Both the position numbers and the translations under genes were made by a program. Below, piece by piece: positions 34,747 through 43,784 of a stretch of 64,000 bases of DNA. The notes under the pieces were generated by a model that saw nothing but the letters and a program-made list of their open reading frames with translations, searched no databases and had not been told where the DNA came from. The stretch lies in assembly GCA_022508445.1 (NCBI GenBank), contig JAFLVG010000003.1, positions 1 through 64,000 of the forward strand, written 5' to 3'. This DNA is from Clostridiales bacterium. GTDB taxonomy: Bacteria; Bacillota; Clostridia; Christensenellales; Pumilibacteraceae. Position 1 is the stretch's first letter, and each line of letters opens with the position of its first letter.

Positions 34747-34945
34747 CCGTGAACCCCATTTCCCTGTTTGCGCGCGCGACTGCGAGTTCGGAAATCACGC
34801 GGTCTACATTCTTGTCGCCCACAAAATGCCGCGTGACGGTATACTTCTTTCCGTCGATAACAAGCGTGACTTGTTCCGTCGGATAAGCCGCGTACTGCTT
34901 GATCAGTTGTTCGGGGTTTTTATTCGTTTGACCGCACATATCCAT
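34739..34945 (-). CDS. tnpW: TnpW-like transposon-encoded protein
   Basis: A 68-aa protein: VTLVIDGKKYTVTRHFVGDK is the TnpW-type core seen in Tn4451-like elements of Clostridia, followed by a charged helix (RVISELAVARANREMGF). Its function in those elements is not established. It overlaps the recombinase start by 8 bp, so the two are translationally coupled. A small accessory or directionality role is possible but unproven. Confidence 0.8.
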   Translation of the reverse strand: MDMCGQTNKNPEQLIKQYAAYPTEQVTLVIDGKKYTVTRHFVGDKNVDRVISELAVARANREMGFTDD

Positions 34946-35030
34946 TCAATTTATATGAATTCAATATATGAAAATTTCCGCAAAACCGAGAATAGAACAA
35001 TTGTGTTTCGTTCGCCGCCGACGTTTAATA

Positions 35031-35059
35031 TTGACATAAGCTTGTTCGTGTGATATAAT
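35031..35059 (+). promoter_or_regulatory. Perfect-consensus promoter of the cargo operon
   Basis: TTGACA (35031-35036), 17 bp, TATAAT (35054-35059), 34 bases ahead of the first cargo gene. Both hexamers and the spacing are ideal, so cargo expression is probably strong and vegetative. Confidence 0.9.
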
Positions 35060-35092
35060 TTTTATATTCATCGTTCGGATTGGGAGGAGCGC

Positions 35093-36091
35093 TTGGTCAA
35101 ATCGCAAAAAATACGCCTATATTACGGTATATTTCTTACGGTCATGACCGTGGCTGTGGGCATCGCCTTTATTGTTGCGGTGTCGCAGGTTTATTACGGA
35201 GGTTTAGCGGAAAACCCCGACTATCCGTTTGAACTAGCGCGAATCAAGAAGCACATCCTCGTGCCGTTTATACTTTTGCTGTGCTATATCGGAGCGGTAA
35301 TCGGCGGAGTCGTTCTTTCCGTGCTCTATCCCATCGCCCAAAGGAAACCCGACTACAAGGATAACGGCAAGACGCTCAAAAAGCTCAAAGTGCGCATACC
35401 GGCTTCGGGCGGAGAAGACTTTACTGCGGCAAGCAACAGTGTATCCAAATACGAAAAGATCAGAATGTGCGTTTGGGGCGTCGCCTTGGCGGTGTTCCTT
35501 GCGGCAGGCATTTCCATTTTCGTGTACTCATTCAACGCCGCAAACTACCACGCCGACGCGCTCAAAAAGGACATACTCGGACTTGTGAAAAACGTTTTGA
35601 GCTGGACGGCGGCAGGGCTTGTCGTGGGAATAGCCGCCGTGATTGCCGATGAAATTTTGATAAAGCGTGAAATCGCCCAAGCGAAAACGGCAATCGTAAA
35701 TGGCGATCGGGATTCGCTCCGCACTCAAAAAGAAATAACCGAAAAGGCTGTGATTGCAGCGTGCGTTTCGGCCGGCGTTGTCGTTCTTGTCGCGCTTTTG
35801 GCATACGGGCTGGCACCCGTCATTATAAAAAGCGCTTTGAACGCAACTCAAACAGTCATATATGTTCTCGTATTTGTTTTTGCCGCTATCGCCGTCGCTT
35901 GCTTTGCGGTATACCAAACGGTAAAGAGCTTCATTTCCGAAAAGGTGAACGGCATACTCATCCTCGCTTCGCGCATAGGCGTGGGCATTATTGCGGTAAC
36001 GTTTATAATAATCGGCGCGATAAACGGCGGCGCGAACGACGTGCTGATTAAAGCAATCAATATCTGCACGGAATGTATAGGGTTGGGGTGA
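35093..36091 (+). CDS. Seven-helix membrane protein of unknown function (element cargo)
   Basis: A 332-aa protein starting at TTG 35093 behind GGGAGGAG. Hydrophobic segments lie at about 8-32, 51-78, 124-147, 165-187, 217-245, 252-276 and 286-311. Hydrophilic loops are lysine-rich; no cysteine motif or transporter signature is recognised. It ends 4 bp before the polyferredoxin gene, so it is probably a membrane partner, perhaps delivering electrons or assembling the complex (inference). Confidence 0.7.
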   Translation: MVKSQKIRLYYGIFLTVMTVAVGIAFIVAVSQVYYGGLAENPDYPFELARIKKHILVPFILLLCYIGAVIGGVVLSVLYPIAQRKPDYKDNGKTLKKLKVRIPASGGEDFTAASNSVSKYEKIRMCVWGVALAVFLAAGISIFVYSFNAANYHADALKKDILGLVKNVLSWTAAGLVVGIAAVIADEILIKREIAQAKTAIVNGDRDSLRTQKEITEKAVIAACVSAGVVVLVALLAYGLAPVIIKSALNATQTVIYVLVFVFAAIAVACFAVYQTVKSFISEKVNGILILASRIGVGIIAVTFIIIGAINGGANDVLIKAINICTECIGLG

Positions 36092-36095
36092 GCAA

Positions 36096-37832
36096 ATGAT
36101 CAAGTTTTTCCGTTCGATTAAAAACTGGTTTGCACGCCACATACCGACAAAACGCAGAATCATTCAGCTTTACGTCGCCTTGCTCTACAACGCCAACTTA
36201 AAGGGATTTATCAACGGCGAAATTTCCCAAAGCAAGACCAAGTACGTCTGCGTGCCGGGCATGAACTGCTACTCCTGCCCCGGCGCTGTGGGCGCTTGTC
36301 CGCTGGGCTCGCTTCAAAACGCATTCGCCCAATCTGGAACGCGCACGCCTTATTACATACTCGGCATTATAGGACTGTTCGGGCTTATTTTCGCGAGGAC
36401 GGTGTGCGGCTTCCTCTGCCCCGTCGGACTGTGTCAGGAGCTGCTTCACAAGATCCCGTCGCCCAAAATCAAAAAGAGCCGCGTCACGCGCGCTCTGTCG
36501 TATCTGAAATATGTAATCCTTGCGGTATTGGTGCTTGCCGTGCCGCTTTTGTACGGCTTGCAGGGAATTGCGGTCCCGGCGTTTTGTAAATACATCTGTC
36601 CGGCAGGAACATTCGAGGGCGGCTTGGGACTTCTGTTGAACCCTGCAAACCAATCGGGAAGCAGAAATCTACTCAACATGCTTGGCGCGATATTTACTTG
36701 GAAGTTCGCCGTGCTGTTTGCGTTTATCGTCTTGTGCGTGTTCATGTACCGCCCGTTCTGCCGATTCTTCTGTCCGCTCGGCGCGATATACGGCTTTTTC
36801 AACAAGATAGCCTTCCTCGGCGTAAAGGTGGATAAAATCAAGTGTACGGACTGCGGCCTGTGCGTTAAGCACTGCCAAATGGACGTTAAGCACGTGGGCG
36901 ACCACGAGTGCATACATTGCGGCAGGTGCATAAGCGTTTGCCCCGTCAAAGCAATAAGCTGGAAAGGCTCCGGCCTGTTCGATAAAAAAGACGATGAAGA
37001 GAAAAAGCAACCTGAGGCGCCCGTTCAAGAACTTCCAGTTGTCGAAGCGGCGGCAACGACAGCGACTCAAAATAACAAGCATACGAACACGAATAATATT
37101 GCGCCCGTTTTCGCTCCCAATCTCGAAGTGACGGCAGTGCCGGAAGTATCGAGCGTTATGCCTACGTCGGGCGAAAGCGACTCAAACGAAATAGAGTTCC
37201 GCTCGGGCGCGCCGCCGCCCAAGGCAAGGCGCAAGCACGCCAAGGCGTTTTGGTCACAGCTTGCGGCAAGTTGCGCCGCGCTGATTGTATTCGCAAGCGC
37301 TATACTGTACTTCAACGTATTTGAAAAATCGCAAGGCGTTGCCGATATGTACATCGGAAGCGAATGTCCGGACTTCACATTGAAAAAGTACGGCGAGGAC
37401 GCTTGGGGCGATTACGAGCTTTTGAGCGACACGTTCACATTGAGCGAGCAGCTCGGAAGCGTGGTCGTTATCAACTTCTGGGCGACTTGGTGCGGACCGT
37501 GCGTGGCGGAGCTTCCCCACTTCAACCGAGTGGCGAATGAACTCCCCGAGGCGAAGATAGTCGCCATACACGGAAGCTCGACAGAGGATGTCGCGCGGTT
37601 CATAACCAAAGCGACAGACACGAAGGAAAGCTGGCGCGACTACAACATAACCTTCTTGCAGGACGAAATAGAGGGTAGTGTATGCAAAACCTTCAAAGCG
37701 CTCGGCGGTAACTCCGCATGGCCGATGACGCTGATCGTAGACAAAGAAGGCAAAATAACGTTTGTAAGGCAAGGCAGTTTGAGCTACGCAAAGCTCAAAG
37801 AAGAGGTTCAAAAAGCGCTTGACAAAGAATAA
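36096..37832 (+). CDS. NapH/CcoG-like polyferredoxin fused to a TlpA thioredoxin domain
   Basis: A 578-aa fusion. Residues 1-235: membrane polyferredoxin with several CP motifs (MNCYSCPGAVGACPLGS, CGFLCPVGLCQ, CKYICPAGT, CRFFCPLGAIYG) and helices between them. Residues 250-282: two cytoplasmic-side 4Fe-4S motifs CTDCGLCVKHC and CIHCGRCISVC. A Pro/Thr-rich linker and a helix at about 385-408 follow, then a TlpA-type thioredoxin domain with WCGPC at 465-469. The layout would carry electrons from cytoplasmic ferredoxin clusters through the membrane to an extracellular dithiol. Fusion of the two modules in one chain is notable. Strong terminator after it. Confidence 0.88.
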   Translation: MIKFFRSIKNWFARHIPTKRRIIQLYVALLYNANLKGFINGEISQSKTKYVCVPGMNCYSCPGAVGACPLGSLQNAFAQSGTRTPYYILGIIGLFGLIFARTVCGFLCPVGLCQELLHKIPSPKIKKSRVTRALSYLKYVILAVLVLAVPLLYGLQGIAVPAFCKYICPAGTFEGGLGLLLNPANQSGSRNLLNMLGAIFTWKFAVLFAFIVLCVFMYRPFCRFFCPLGAIYGFFNKIAFLGVKVDKIKCTDCGLCVKHCQMDVKHVGDHECIHCGRCISVCPVKAISWKGSGLFDKKDDEEKKQPEAPVQELPVVEAAATTATQNNKHTNTNNIAPVFAPNLEVTAVPEVSSVMPTSGESDSNEIEFRSGAPPPKARRKHAKAFWSQLAASCAALIVFASAILYFNVFEKSQGVADMYIGSECPDFTLKKYGEDAWGDYELLSDTFTLSEQLGSVVVINFWATWCGPCVAELPHFNRVANELPEAKIVAIHGSSTEDVARFITKATDTKESWRDYNITFLQDEIEGSVCKTFKALGGNSAWPMTLIVDKEGKITFVRQGSLSYAKLKEEVQKALDKE

Positions 37833-37844
37833 TATCACAACATA

Positions 37845-37873
37845 AAAAGGAGAGGTAAAATACCTCTCCTTTT
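37845..37873. terminator. Bidirectional terminator inside the element
   Basis: A perfect 13-bp stem (37845-37857 with 37861-37873, loop AAA), then GTTTTGT. It separates the plus-strand cargo pair from the minus-strand lipoprotein pair. Confidence 0.9.
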
Positions 37874-37890
37874 GTTTTGTAAGCTTTTCA

Positions 37891-40470
37891 TTAAATGGGG
37901 GTTGCCGAGATTGTGAACTCTACGGGACCCGCAGTCCAATTCGTACTTCCCACCTCGATTGTTATGACGGTACCTGCTTTAAGCGCAATGCCGCCTGTGA
38001 GGTCGTCCTCATAATCGTTTAGCCATTTCATTTGTTCGCCGCTTTCGTCGGTATAAGTGACAACAAGCGTAGTTGTTGTCGATCTTGCGAAATACAGCGT
38101 CATATCCTCGGTCACTTCAAAGGTGTAGTATATGGATTTTACTCCAAACCTTCCCGACTGGGTTGTGTCATTAATTGTCCCGAGCTGTGTGATTGTTTTG
38201 GGATTTTGCTCGGAGCCTAACGCGTATGCCATCGCCATGTTTACGGTGTACTCCGCCGCCTCGCCGCTCTTCGATGAAAATTCAAGAATGATCGATCCCG
38301 ACGCGGCAATCGTGCAAGTAAAGCCCGTTTCGTCGGAAGTAACCGTCGTCTTGTTATTCTCTTGCTCTTCGCCGTAGGCGTACCAAACAAGCTTCACGTC
38401 GTTCGAAGTCGAGGTGAACGTATATTCCGCATCGTCCTCCGCCATGAAGTTATAATAAACCGTTTTGCTTGCGGCAACGGTGACGTCGAATTCACCAACC
38501 TCTTCGATCAAATAAGGGTTATCCGCTGTTCCGAGCGGTGCGTTGTATATTCCGAACTTGTATTCGCCCGCGCCGGATTCTGTGGTTATCTTAATGAGAA
38601 GCTCGGTGTCGGTAGGCACGGACAAGCCGCCCTCCAATTGGGCAAACGTCAGTTCGTGCGATTGCTCCGAGCTGTCCGTATACTGCACGGAAACGATGAC
38701 TGTGTTTTCACCGACGTAGAAGTACAGCGTTTCGTCAATTTCGCTTACGGTATAGCGGTAGTAAAGGGGTTTCACGCTGCCCGACTCTTCCGTCGTTTCG
38801 CCGCTGTTCCAACCGGCTTCCGCAATAAACGGCTTTTCGATCGAGCCGTCGGGCTCGTTGCTCTCTTCCTCTACGGTGATTGTATAAGTTTCGGCAGCAC
38901 CGTTCTTGGTCGAGAATACAAAGTAATACTGCGTATACCAATCGGCTACAATCGTGCACTCGAAGTCGGTGTCGGTGGACTCTGCCGTGTCGCCGTCGGT
39001 CGGATCGTAAGAGACATACCACTTGAACGCGACATTGGTCGAGGCCGACTTAATAGTAACGGTAACGTGAATGTTTCTTTCGAACAAGTAATACACTTTT
39101 CCGCCGGCGGGAACCTTGACGTCAAAGCTCGACTCGCCTTCTGCTAACTCAATGGGGTTTTCGATAACTCCCGAAGGGGCATAATAACCGCACCACACGA
39201 TCCATTCCTTGCCCTTGGGCAGTTGAATGCCGTACATCTCCATCTGATTCAAGAATCCGGCATTCTGCATGAAAACGTTGAAGAATTCGATAAGCTCATC
39301 GGTTATGGGGTAGCAACCGTCATCGTTTGCGGCATTTGCATAAGCGCTGACAAGCGGATAATAGTTGTAGGAATAGGTTTTTCCGTCGCCGAACGTGAAC
39401 GACTGACCTTGTTCGTATATTTGCATAAAGCCCGCGTCGAGAAAGCGCGGAGGCTGTTCGTCGTTGCCGAGAGTGGCGACCAACGTATATCCGTTTTCGT
39501 CGCCGACATGGTAGTAGCCGTTCGCGTCCTTAACGAAATCAAACGGACCGTCGTAGATATCGATGTTTATAAACTTACCTTCTTGGTTGGCATAAGCGTC
39601 AAGCGCATGTGCGGGCTCTTTGTCCACCGTTTCGGGACCTTGTTGCTCTTCGAGCTTTCCGACGTACTCGAAGCACACCAAAAAGTCCTTATCTACGTCT
39701 GCCGCGTTTTCGAGCGCGACCTCGAAATAGCACATTCCGCCTTCGTTCCTGACAAGTTCTTTGCTAACCTTAAACTCGTACAAGAAGTTTTTATCGGTCG
39801 CCGAAACGTTGTCGTTTTTGTAATCAGCTTCGCCGGGATTGTAAATGGTCGTTTCCACAGAGCCCAAAAGCTGGGTTACGGACGCGTCGACGCTACCCAC
39901 CGAATAGACCTTGTATTTACCTGCCTCTTCGGCTTCGAAAGCAAAGTAAATGTTATCTGTCGAGGTGAATTTGACCTTGTATGCACCTTCTCCGACTTGA
40001 TAGGGATCGAAAATGCTTAAATCAAAAATTGTATCACCCAAGCTCTCGCTGTAACCGCCGGTGCCGGTGCCCGTTGTCGGAACGGTTGACTTTTCGGAAA
40101 GCTTTATCGTTACGCTTTCGTTCTTTTTCATTCTGGTCTCCGGATATGTAAGATATACCGGAAGATTTTGCAGGTGAATCTCTATGAGATTGGCGTTTTT
40201 GTTCTCTACGTGTTTGCCTATTTGAAGAAACACAGTTCCGTTGCTGTCGGTCGGAACGGGTGAATAGCAAGTAGACAAAATGCCGTCGTCTCCGACTTCA
40301 CAGGGTTGCACGAGCGCCGTGGTGTACGGCGAGCCGTCGGGGCCGATAACCGTGACGGTGTAGCCTGCTTTCTTTTCTTCGTCTTCGCCGCATGCGACAA
40401 ACGCAAAGACCGAAAAGACCATTGCCACTGTCAGCAAAACTATCAGCCATTTCTTTGCAAAGTTTTTCAT
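37891..40470 (-). CDS. Large secreted lipoprotein (element cargo)
   Basis: An 859-aa protein with a lipoprotein signal (WLIVLLTVAMVFSVFAFVAC, lipobox Cys then GEDEE). An N-terminal region resembles carboxypeptidase-regulatory or transthyretin-like beta-sandwiches (YTVTVIGPDGSPYTTALVQP). A middle domain (about 290-450) shares the pattern KDANGYYHVGDENGYTLVA with the neighbouring lipoprotein. The C-terminal half holds about four repeats with the form G-x-x-x-NP, then KxVYYxFxA-x-D-x-x-YTFTS (bacterial pre-peptidase-like domains). No catalytic motif is seen. It starts 37 bp after the thioredoxin lipoprotein and is probably its partner. Confidence 0.75.
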   Translation of the reverse strand: MKNFAKKWLIVLLTVAMVFSVFAFVACGEDEEKKAGYTVTVIGPDGSPYTTALVQPCEVGDDGILSTCYSPVPTDSNGTVFLQIGKHVENKNANLIEIHLQNLPVYLTYPETRMKKNESVTIKLSEKSTVPTTGTGTGGYSESLGDTIFDLSIFDPYQVGEGAYKVKFTSTDNIYFAFEAEEAGKYKVYSVGSVDASVTQLLGSVETTIYNPGEADYKNDNVSATDKNFLYEFKVSKELVRNEGGMCYFEVALENAADVDKDFLVCFEYVGKLEEQQGPETVDKEPAHALDAYANQEGKFINIDIYDGPFDFVKDANGYYHVGDENGYTLVATLGNDEQPPRFLDAGFMQIYEQGQSFTFGDGKTYSYNYYPLVSAYANAANDDGCYPITDELIEFFNVFMQNAGFLNQMEMYGIQLPKGKEWIVWCGYYAPSGVIENPIELAEGESSFDVKVPAGGKVYYLFERNIHVTVTIKSASTNVAFKWYVSYDPTDGDTAESTDTDFECTIVADWYTQYYFVFSTKNGAAETYTITVEEESNEPDGSIEKPFIAEAGWNSGETTEESGSVKPLYYRYTVSEIDETLYFYVGENTVIVSVQYTDSSEQSHELTFAQLEGGLSVPTDTELLIKITTESGAGEYKFGIYNAPLGTADNPYLIEEVGEFDVTVAASKTVYYNFMAEDDAEYTFTSTSNDVKLVWYAYGEEQENNKTTVTSDETGFTCTIAASGSIILEFSSKSGEAAEYTVNMAMAYALGSEQNPKTITQLGTINDTTQSGRFGVKSIYYTFEVTEDMTLYFARSTTTTLVVTYTDESGEQMKWLNDYEDDLTGGIALKAGTVITIEVGSTNWTAGPVEFTISATPI

Positions 40471-40507
40471 ACTATATCTCCTTTAAAGGGTAATAACATA
40501 TTAACCG

Positions 40508-43500
40508 TTATCCGGCGTTGGGACCGAAATATTCGAAGTGCGCGCAAAGCCGTATCCAATCTGTGTCGAGCTCGGGGAAGCCGCCGATGCGCTTGCAGAA
40601 CATGTCGAGCGCGTCGCGCAATTCCCATGTAAGCTGTACGCATCCCCTATCGGCATATCCGCGCGACGCAGTGCCTTTAAACGCCTTTGCGTCATTGTAA
40701 TACTTTCTGACAATTATGGTGTAATCTTTATACCGCGATTCGTCAATGCCGTACTTATCGTCGTACTGCCAATAGGTCTGATCGAAGAAATTCAGATATA
40801 AAGCTTTAAGAAGGTCTGCAATTTCGCCGATAGTCGTGCAGGCGGTAAATTTCTCTATAACAAGCTCGTCGTCGATATACACGTTATCGCCGTAGGTATA
40901 ATACAGACTTTCGAAAAGCGCAATCCAATCTTCCGCGGTAAGGCTCGCTCCTTTTATATCTACAAGTCGCGTATCGTCTCCCCAACCGGCTTCGGAAGGT
41001 CTGAGCACTTGCCACATATCCGAGAAAATCTCGCTGAGAGTTTTCAGAATTTTGTTCTTATCGCTGTAAGAAAAGCACAGTTCCAGCGACCCTTGATCGA
41101 AGAAGCGCGCGCCCGTAAGGAAATCCACGTAAATGGGATCGGCGATGTTTGCGATATACTCGCCATTCACCTTCACGTAATTGCCGCTGGCGTCCTTTTT
41201 GGCGTTGTAATACTTGTTATCCACCAGCACGGGCTGAACGTTCATATAGTTTGCAATCGTCGTCATTTTGTCGTCGGTCGTGGTAAAGTAATCACGCGAG
41301 GCGTACTGCCATACATAAGCCTCCGCGCCGAGATACTCCGTCGTAAAGGTATATTCACCAGTGCCGCCTATGTCGGCAAAGCAGGTCGCTATGATGTAGC
41401 GCACTCCCTTTTCCAAATAGTATGTCATTACGAAGTTGAACTCTTCGTTCGCGTTTTCAAGTTGACTATCGGTTTCTACGAGCAGTTTGTCGTCGAATGT
41501 GTAAAGCCACGCCATGGTGTCGCTCAATAATTTGCTCTGCGAACGGAAGCGGTACACGCCGCTCTTTTCGGGTATAAAGACATATTTGATTCCTCGCGGC
41601 ACAATCAGACGATCGAGAAGAACTTTGTTCTTGTACTCGGCAGGGATGTTTTTCAGATCGGAAAACTCACTGTCGTAAGCTGCGACGGTCGGAATTGCGG
41701 TTATGTTGAGCAGTCCGCGAACGGGATTGCGCTCGGGCGTGTTTATGCCCGTGTCGTTTGTGTCGGTGCCGTAGTGGTCGAAATACTTGCAAAGCTCCAA
41801 CCACATTCTGTTGTCAAACACCTTTACGCGCGTTGCGATGAACTTGTTCAAAAGATTTATCAAATCGTCGTTGACGACCGTAAGCCCGTAAAGCTCGGAG
41901 CTGTTTGCCGCCTGTGCCCACAGCGCTATGGCGTCGGTATCGTCCAAAAGAGGGTCGTAATCGGGATCGTCGACGTCCACTGTGTTATAATCGAAGTACC
42001 CGTTGATTGCAAACTCGGATACGCTCCACTCGGTTTTCAATCTGTTGTTAAACTGCGTATAATTCATCAAATCGGCCAAGATGTAAGGGCCGTTGACGGA
42101 ATCCTTGTGGTAAAATCCGTCCGCGTCGCGAACTACGGTGATATATTGCTCGAAGCCGTTGCCGTCATAGCCGCGCGCCGCTTGCCTAGGCATATCCAAG
42201 GACGGAATGTCTATTTCGGGTATTGATATAAGGCGCATGTTCTTTATGCGCACGGTGTCCGCACCCTCGCTGTACATGTCGTCCTTGTAGTACATCAAGC
42301 CCAAAACGTAATCGCCCGGCTCATCGGCCACGATCGCGTAGCAAGGCTGCCATTTGCCCCACTGCTCGGTGCCCGTGTATTCATAGACGAGGGTATTGTT
42401 CACTATGACATAGAAGTAATCGGCCAAGTTCTCGCACGACCACTGCAAATCGAAGAGAAGCACGACCTTGCCGTTTGCGCTGTCGATGTCGCTTTCCGGT
42501 ATCGTAACCTCGGTGTAAATGGTCGCAAACGAGTAATTGACTCCGTGGTTTGCGGGATAAATATACTTTTCGTCGCCCGTTCCGCCGACAAGCCACGGCC
42601 AAGAATATTCGGCGTCCTTTGCCTGCGTTTCGGGGTAGTACGAGCCGTTAAAGCCGACGCCGTTTATCGCATCTTCTATCTCCGACGAAGCAGGCTGACT
42701 CACTGTGGGTTTTTCGCGCTCCTTCTCCTCGCCTTCCGACGGGTCGGAAGGCCCGACGCCCGAACCGCCTTCCTGAACGTAGTCATCCGAAGTGTACTTT
42801 GCAAAAAGAGAAGCAAAGGTGGCTTTGTCCATACTTCCGACGTGCATATATGCAATAACGCCGTAGCGGTCGACAATCACGGTTACGGGAATGGACGAAA
42901 GCGCAAAGTGCAACGCCATCTCGTTGCGGTCGGTGTCGTCCATGGACAACGGAAAAGTCAAGCTGAAAGTGTTTCCGGCCCCGTCGATGTATTCCTCCGC
43001 CCTGAGTTCTCTTACCTGCGAAAGTCTGTTTTCGCCCATGACGGGTACGTTTATGCCGAAAACTTCCGCGTACTCCTTGTATTGTCTGTACGCAAGTTCA
43101 AGCTCGGGCATTTCGTTCATGCACGGAACGCAGTTGACGTTCCAGAAATTGAGAAGCACCATTCTCTTCGACCGCAACACGTCGGACAGCGTGTATTGGA
43201 CGTCCTTGGTTTTGTCGGTGGAGTCGGTTATGGTAAAGTCATACATAACGTCACCGTGTCTGTACACTTTGCCGTCCGGAATCTTTTCCTGTATTACCGT
43301 CGACGTCGCCAAAATAACGAGCGAAAAATCCTTGGCAGATGTCTTATATCTGTTTGTTTCCACAAGGGTATATCCGAGCGGAAGGTTGGTCACGATTATG
43401 TCGTACTCGCCCTTATTCGCTTTGAATGTGAACTTACCTTTACTATCCGTTTGACCGGCGGCGACCGTGGATTCGGTCGAGGTGGCAGTGACCGAAACGT

Positions 43501-43654
43501 CGGGCAGTCCGAGTCCGCCCATACTCGTAACGTAAATCGAATAAGTTACTTTCCCGTCCTCATTTTCAGAGCCGCAAGCCGTGGCAAGCACAGAACACAG
43601 CAAAAGCGCGACGGTCAATATGGTGAGTACAACTTTTCGCACTCTATTGCTCAT
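40508..43654 (-). CDS. Lipoprotein with TlpA-type thioredoxin domain (element cargo)
   Basis: A 1048-aa protein. Start at ATG 43654 behind GAGGAGGT; the longer frame to 43750 runs through the promoter. Lipobox VLATAC with Cys27. Residues 32-100: carboxypeptidase-regulatory-like beta-sandwich (GLPDVSVTATSTESTVAAGQ). Residues about 125-330: TlpA/AhpC-like domain with redox motif CVPC at 175-178 (NFWNVNCVPCMNEMPEL) and the cis-Pro region SSIPVTVIVDRYG. After an acidic linker come large extracellular domains of unknown type, including one shared with the next gene. It may receive electrons from the polyferredoxin-thioredoxin fusion (inference). Confidence 0.82.
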   Translation of the reverse strand: MSNRVRKVVLTILTVALLLCSVLATACGSENEDGKVTYSIYVTSMGGLGLPDVSVTATSTESTVAAGQTDSKGKFTFKANKGEYDIIVTNLPLGYTLVETNRYKTSAKDFSLVILATSTVIQEKIPDGKVYRHGDVMYDFTITDSTDKTKDVQYTLSDVLRSKRMVLLNFWNVNCVPCMNEMPELELAYRQYKEYAEVFGINVPVMGENRLSQVRELRAEEYIDGAGNTFSLTFPLSMDDTDRNEMALHFALSSIPVTVIVDRYGVIAYMHVGSMDKATFASLFAKYTSDDYVQEGGSGVGPSDPSEGEEKEREKPTVSQPASSEIEDAINGVGFNGSYYPETQAKDAEYSWPWLVGGTGDEKYIYPANHGVNYSFATIYTEVTIPESDIDSANGKVVLLFDLQWSCENLADYFYVIVNNTLVYEYTGTEQWGKWQPCYAIVADEPGDYVLGLMYYKDDMYSEGADTVRIKNMRLISIPEIDIPSLDMPRQAARGYDGNGFEQYITVVRDADGFYHKDSVNGPYILADLMNYTQFNNRLKTEWSVSEFAINGYFDYNTVDVDDPDYDPLLDDTDAIALWAQAANSSELYGLTVVNDDLINLLNKFIATRVKVFDNRMWLELCKYFDHYGTDTNDTGINTPERNPVRGLLNITAIPTVAAYDSEFSDLKNIPAEYKNKVLLDRLIVPRGIKYVFIPEKSGVYRFRSQSKLLSDTMAWLYTFDDKLLVETDSQLENANEEFNFVMTYYLEKGVRYIIATCFADIGGTGEYTFTTEYLGAEAYVWQYASRDYFTTTDDKMTTIANYMNVQPVLVDNKYYNAKKDASGNYVKVNGEYIANIADPIYVDFLTGARFFDQGSLELCFSYSDKNKILKTLSEIFSDMWQVLRPSEAGWGDDTRLVDIKGASLTAEDWIALFESLYYTYGDNVYIDDELVIEKFTACTTIGEIADLLKALYLNFFDQTYWQYDDKYGIDESRYKDYTIIVRKYYNDAKAFKGTASRGYADRGCVQLTWELRDALDMFCKRIGGFPELDTDWIRLCAHFEYFGPNAG

Positions 43655-43721
43655 TTTGACGTTTACCTCCTCGTCGTTTTCTGAATAAGCCAAGGGCACC
43701 TGCAATTTTGTATATTGTACT

Positions 43722-43750
43722 ATTTTACATGATTTTAACTCGTTTGTCAA
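43722..43750 (-). promoter_or_regulatory. Promoter of the lipoprotein pair
   Basis: Minus strand: TTGACA (43745-43750), 17 bp, TAAAAT (43722-43727), close to the right end of the element. Confidence 0.85.
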
Positions 43751-43784
43751 TTATATTAATAGGTTAGCGATAATCAGTCGCAGA

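Noticed and set aside
43655-43750. Upstream extension of the thioredoxin lipoprotein to 43750
   Set aside because: The first 32 codons overlap the promoter hexamers; the ATG at 43654 has a strong ribosome site and begins a normal lipoprotein signal.
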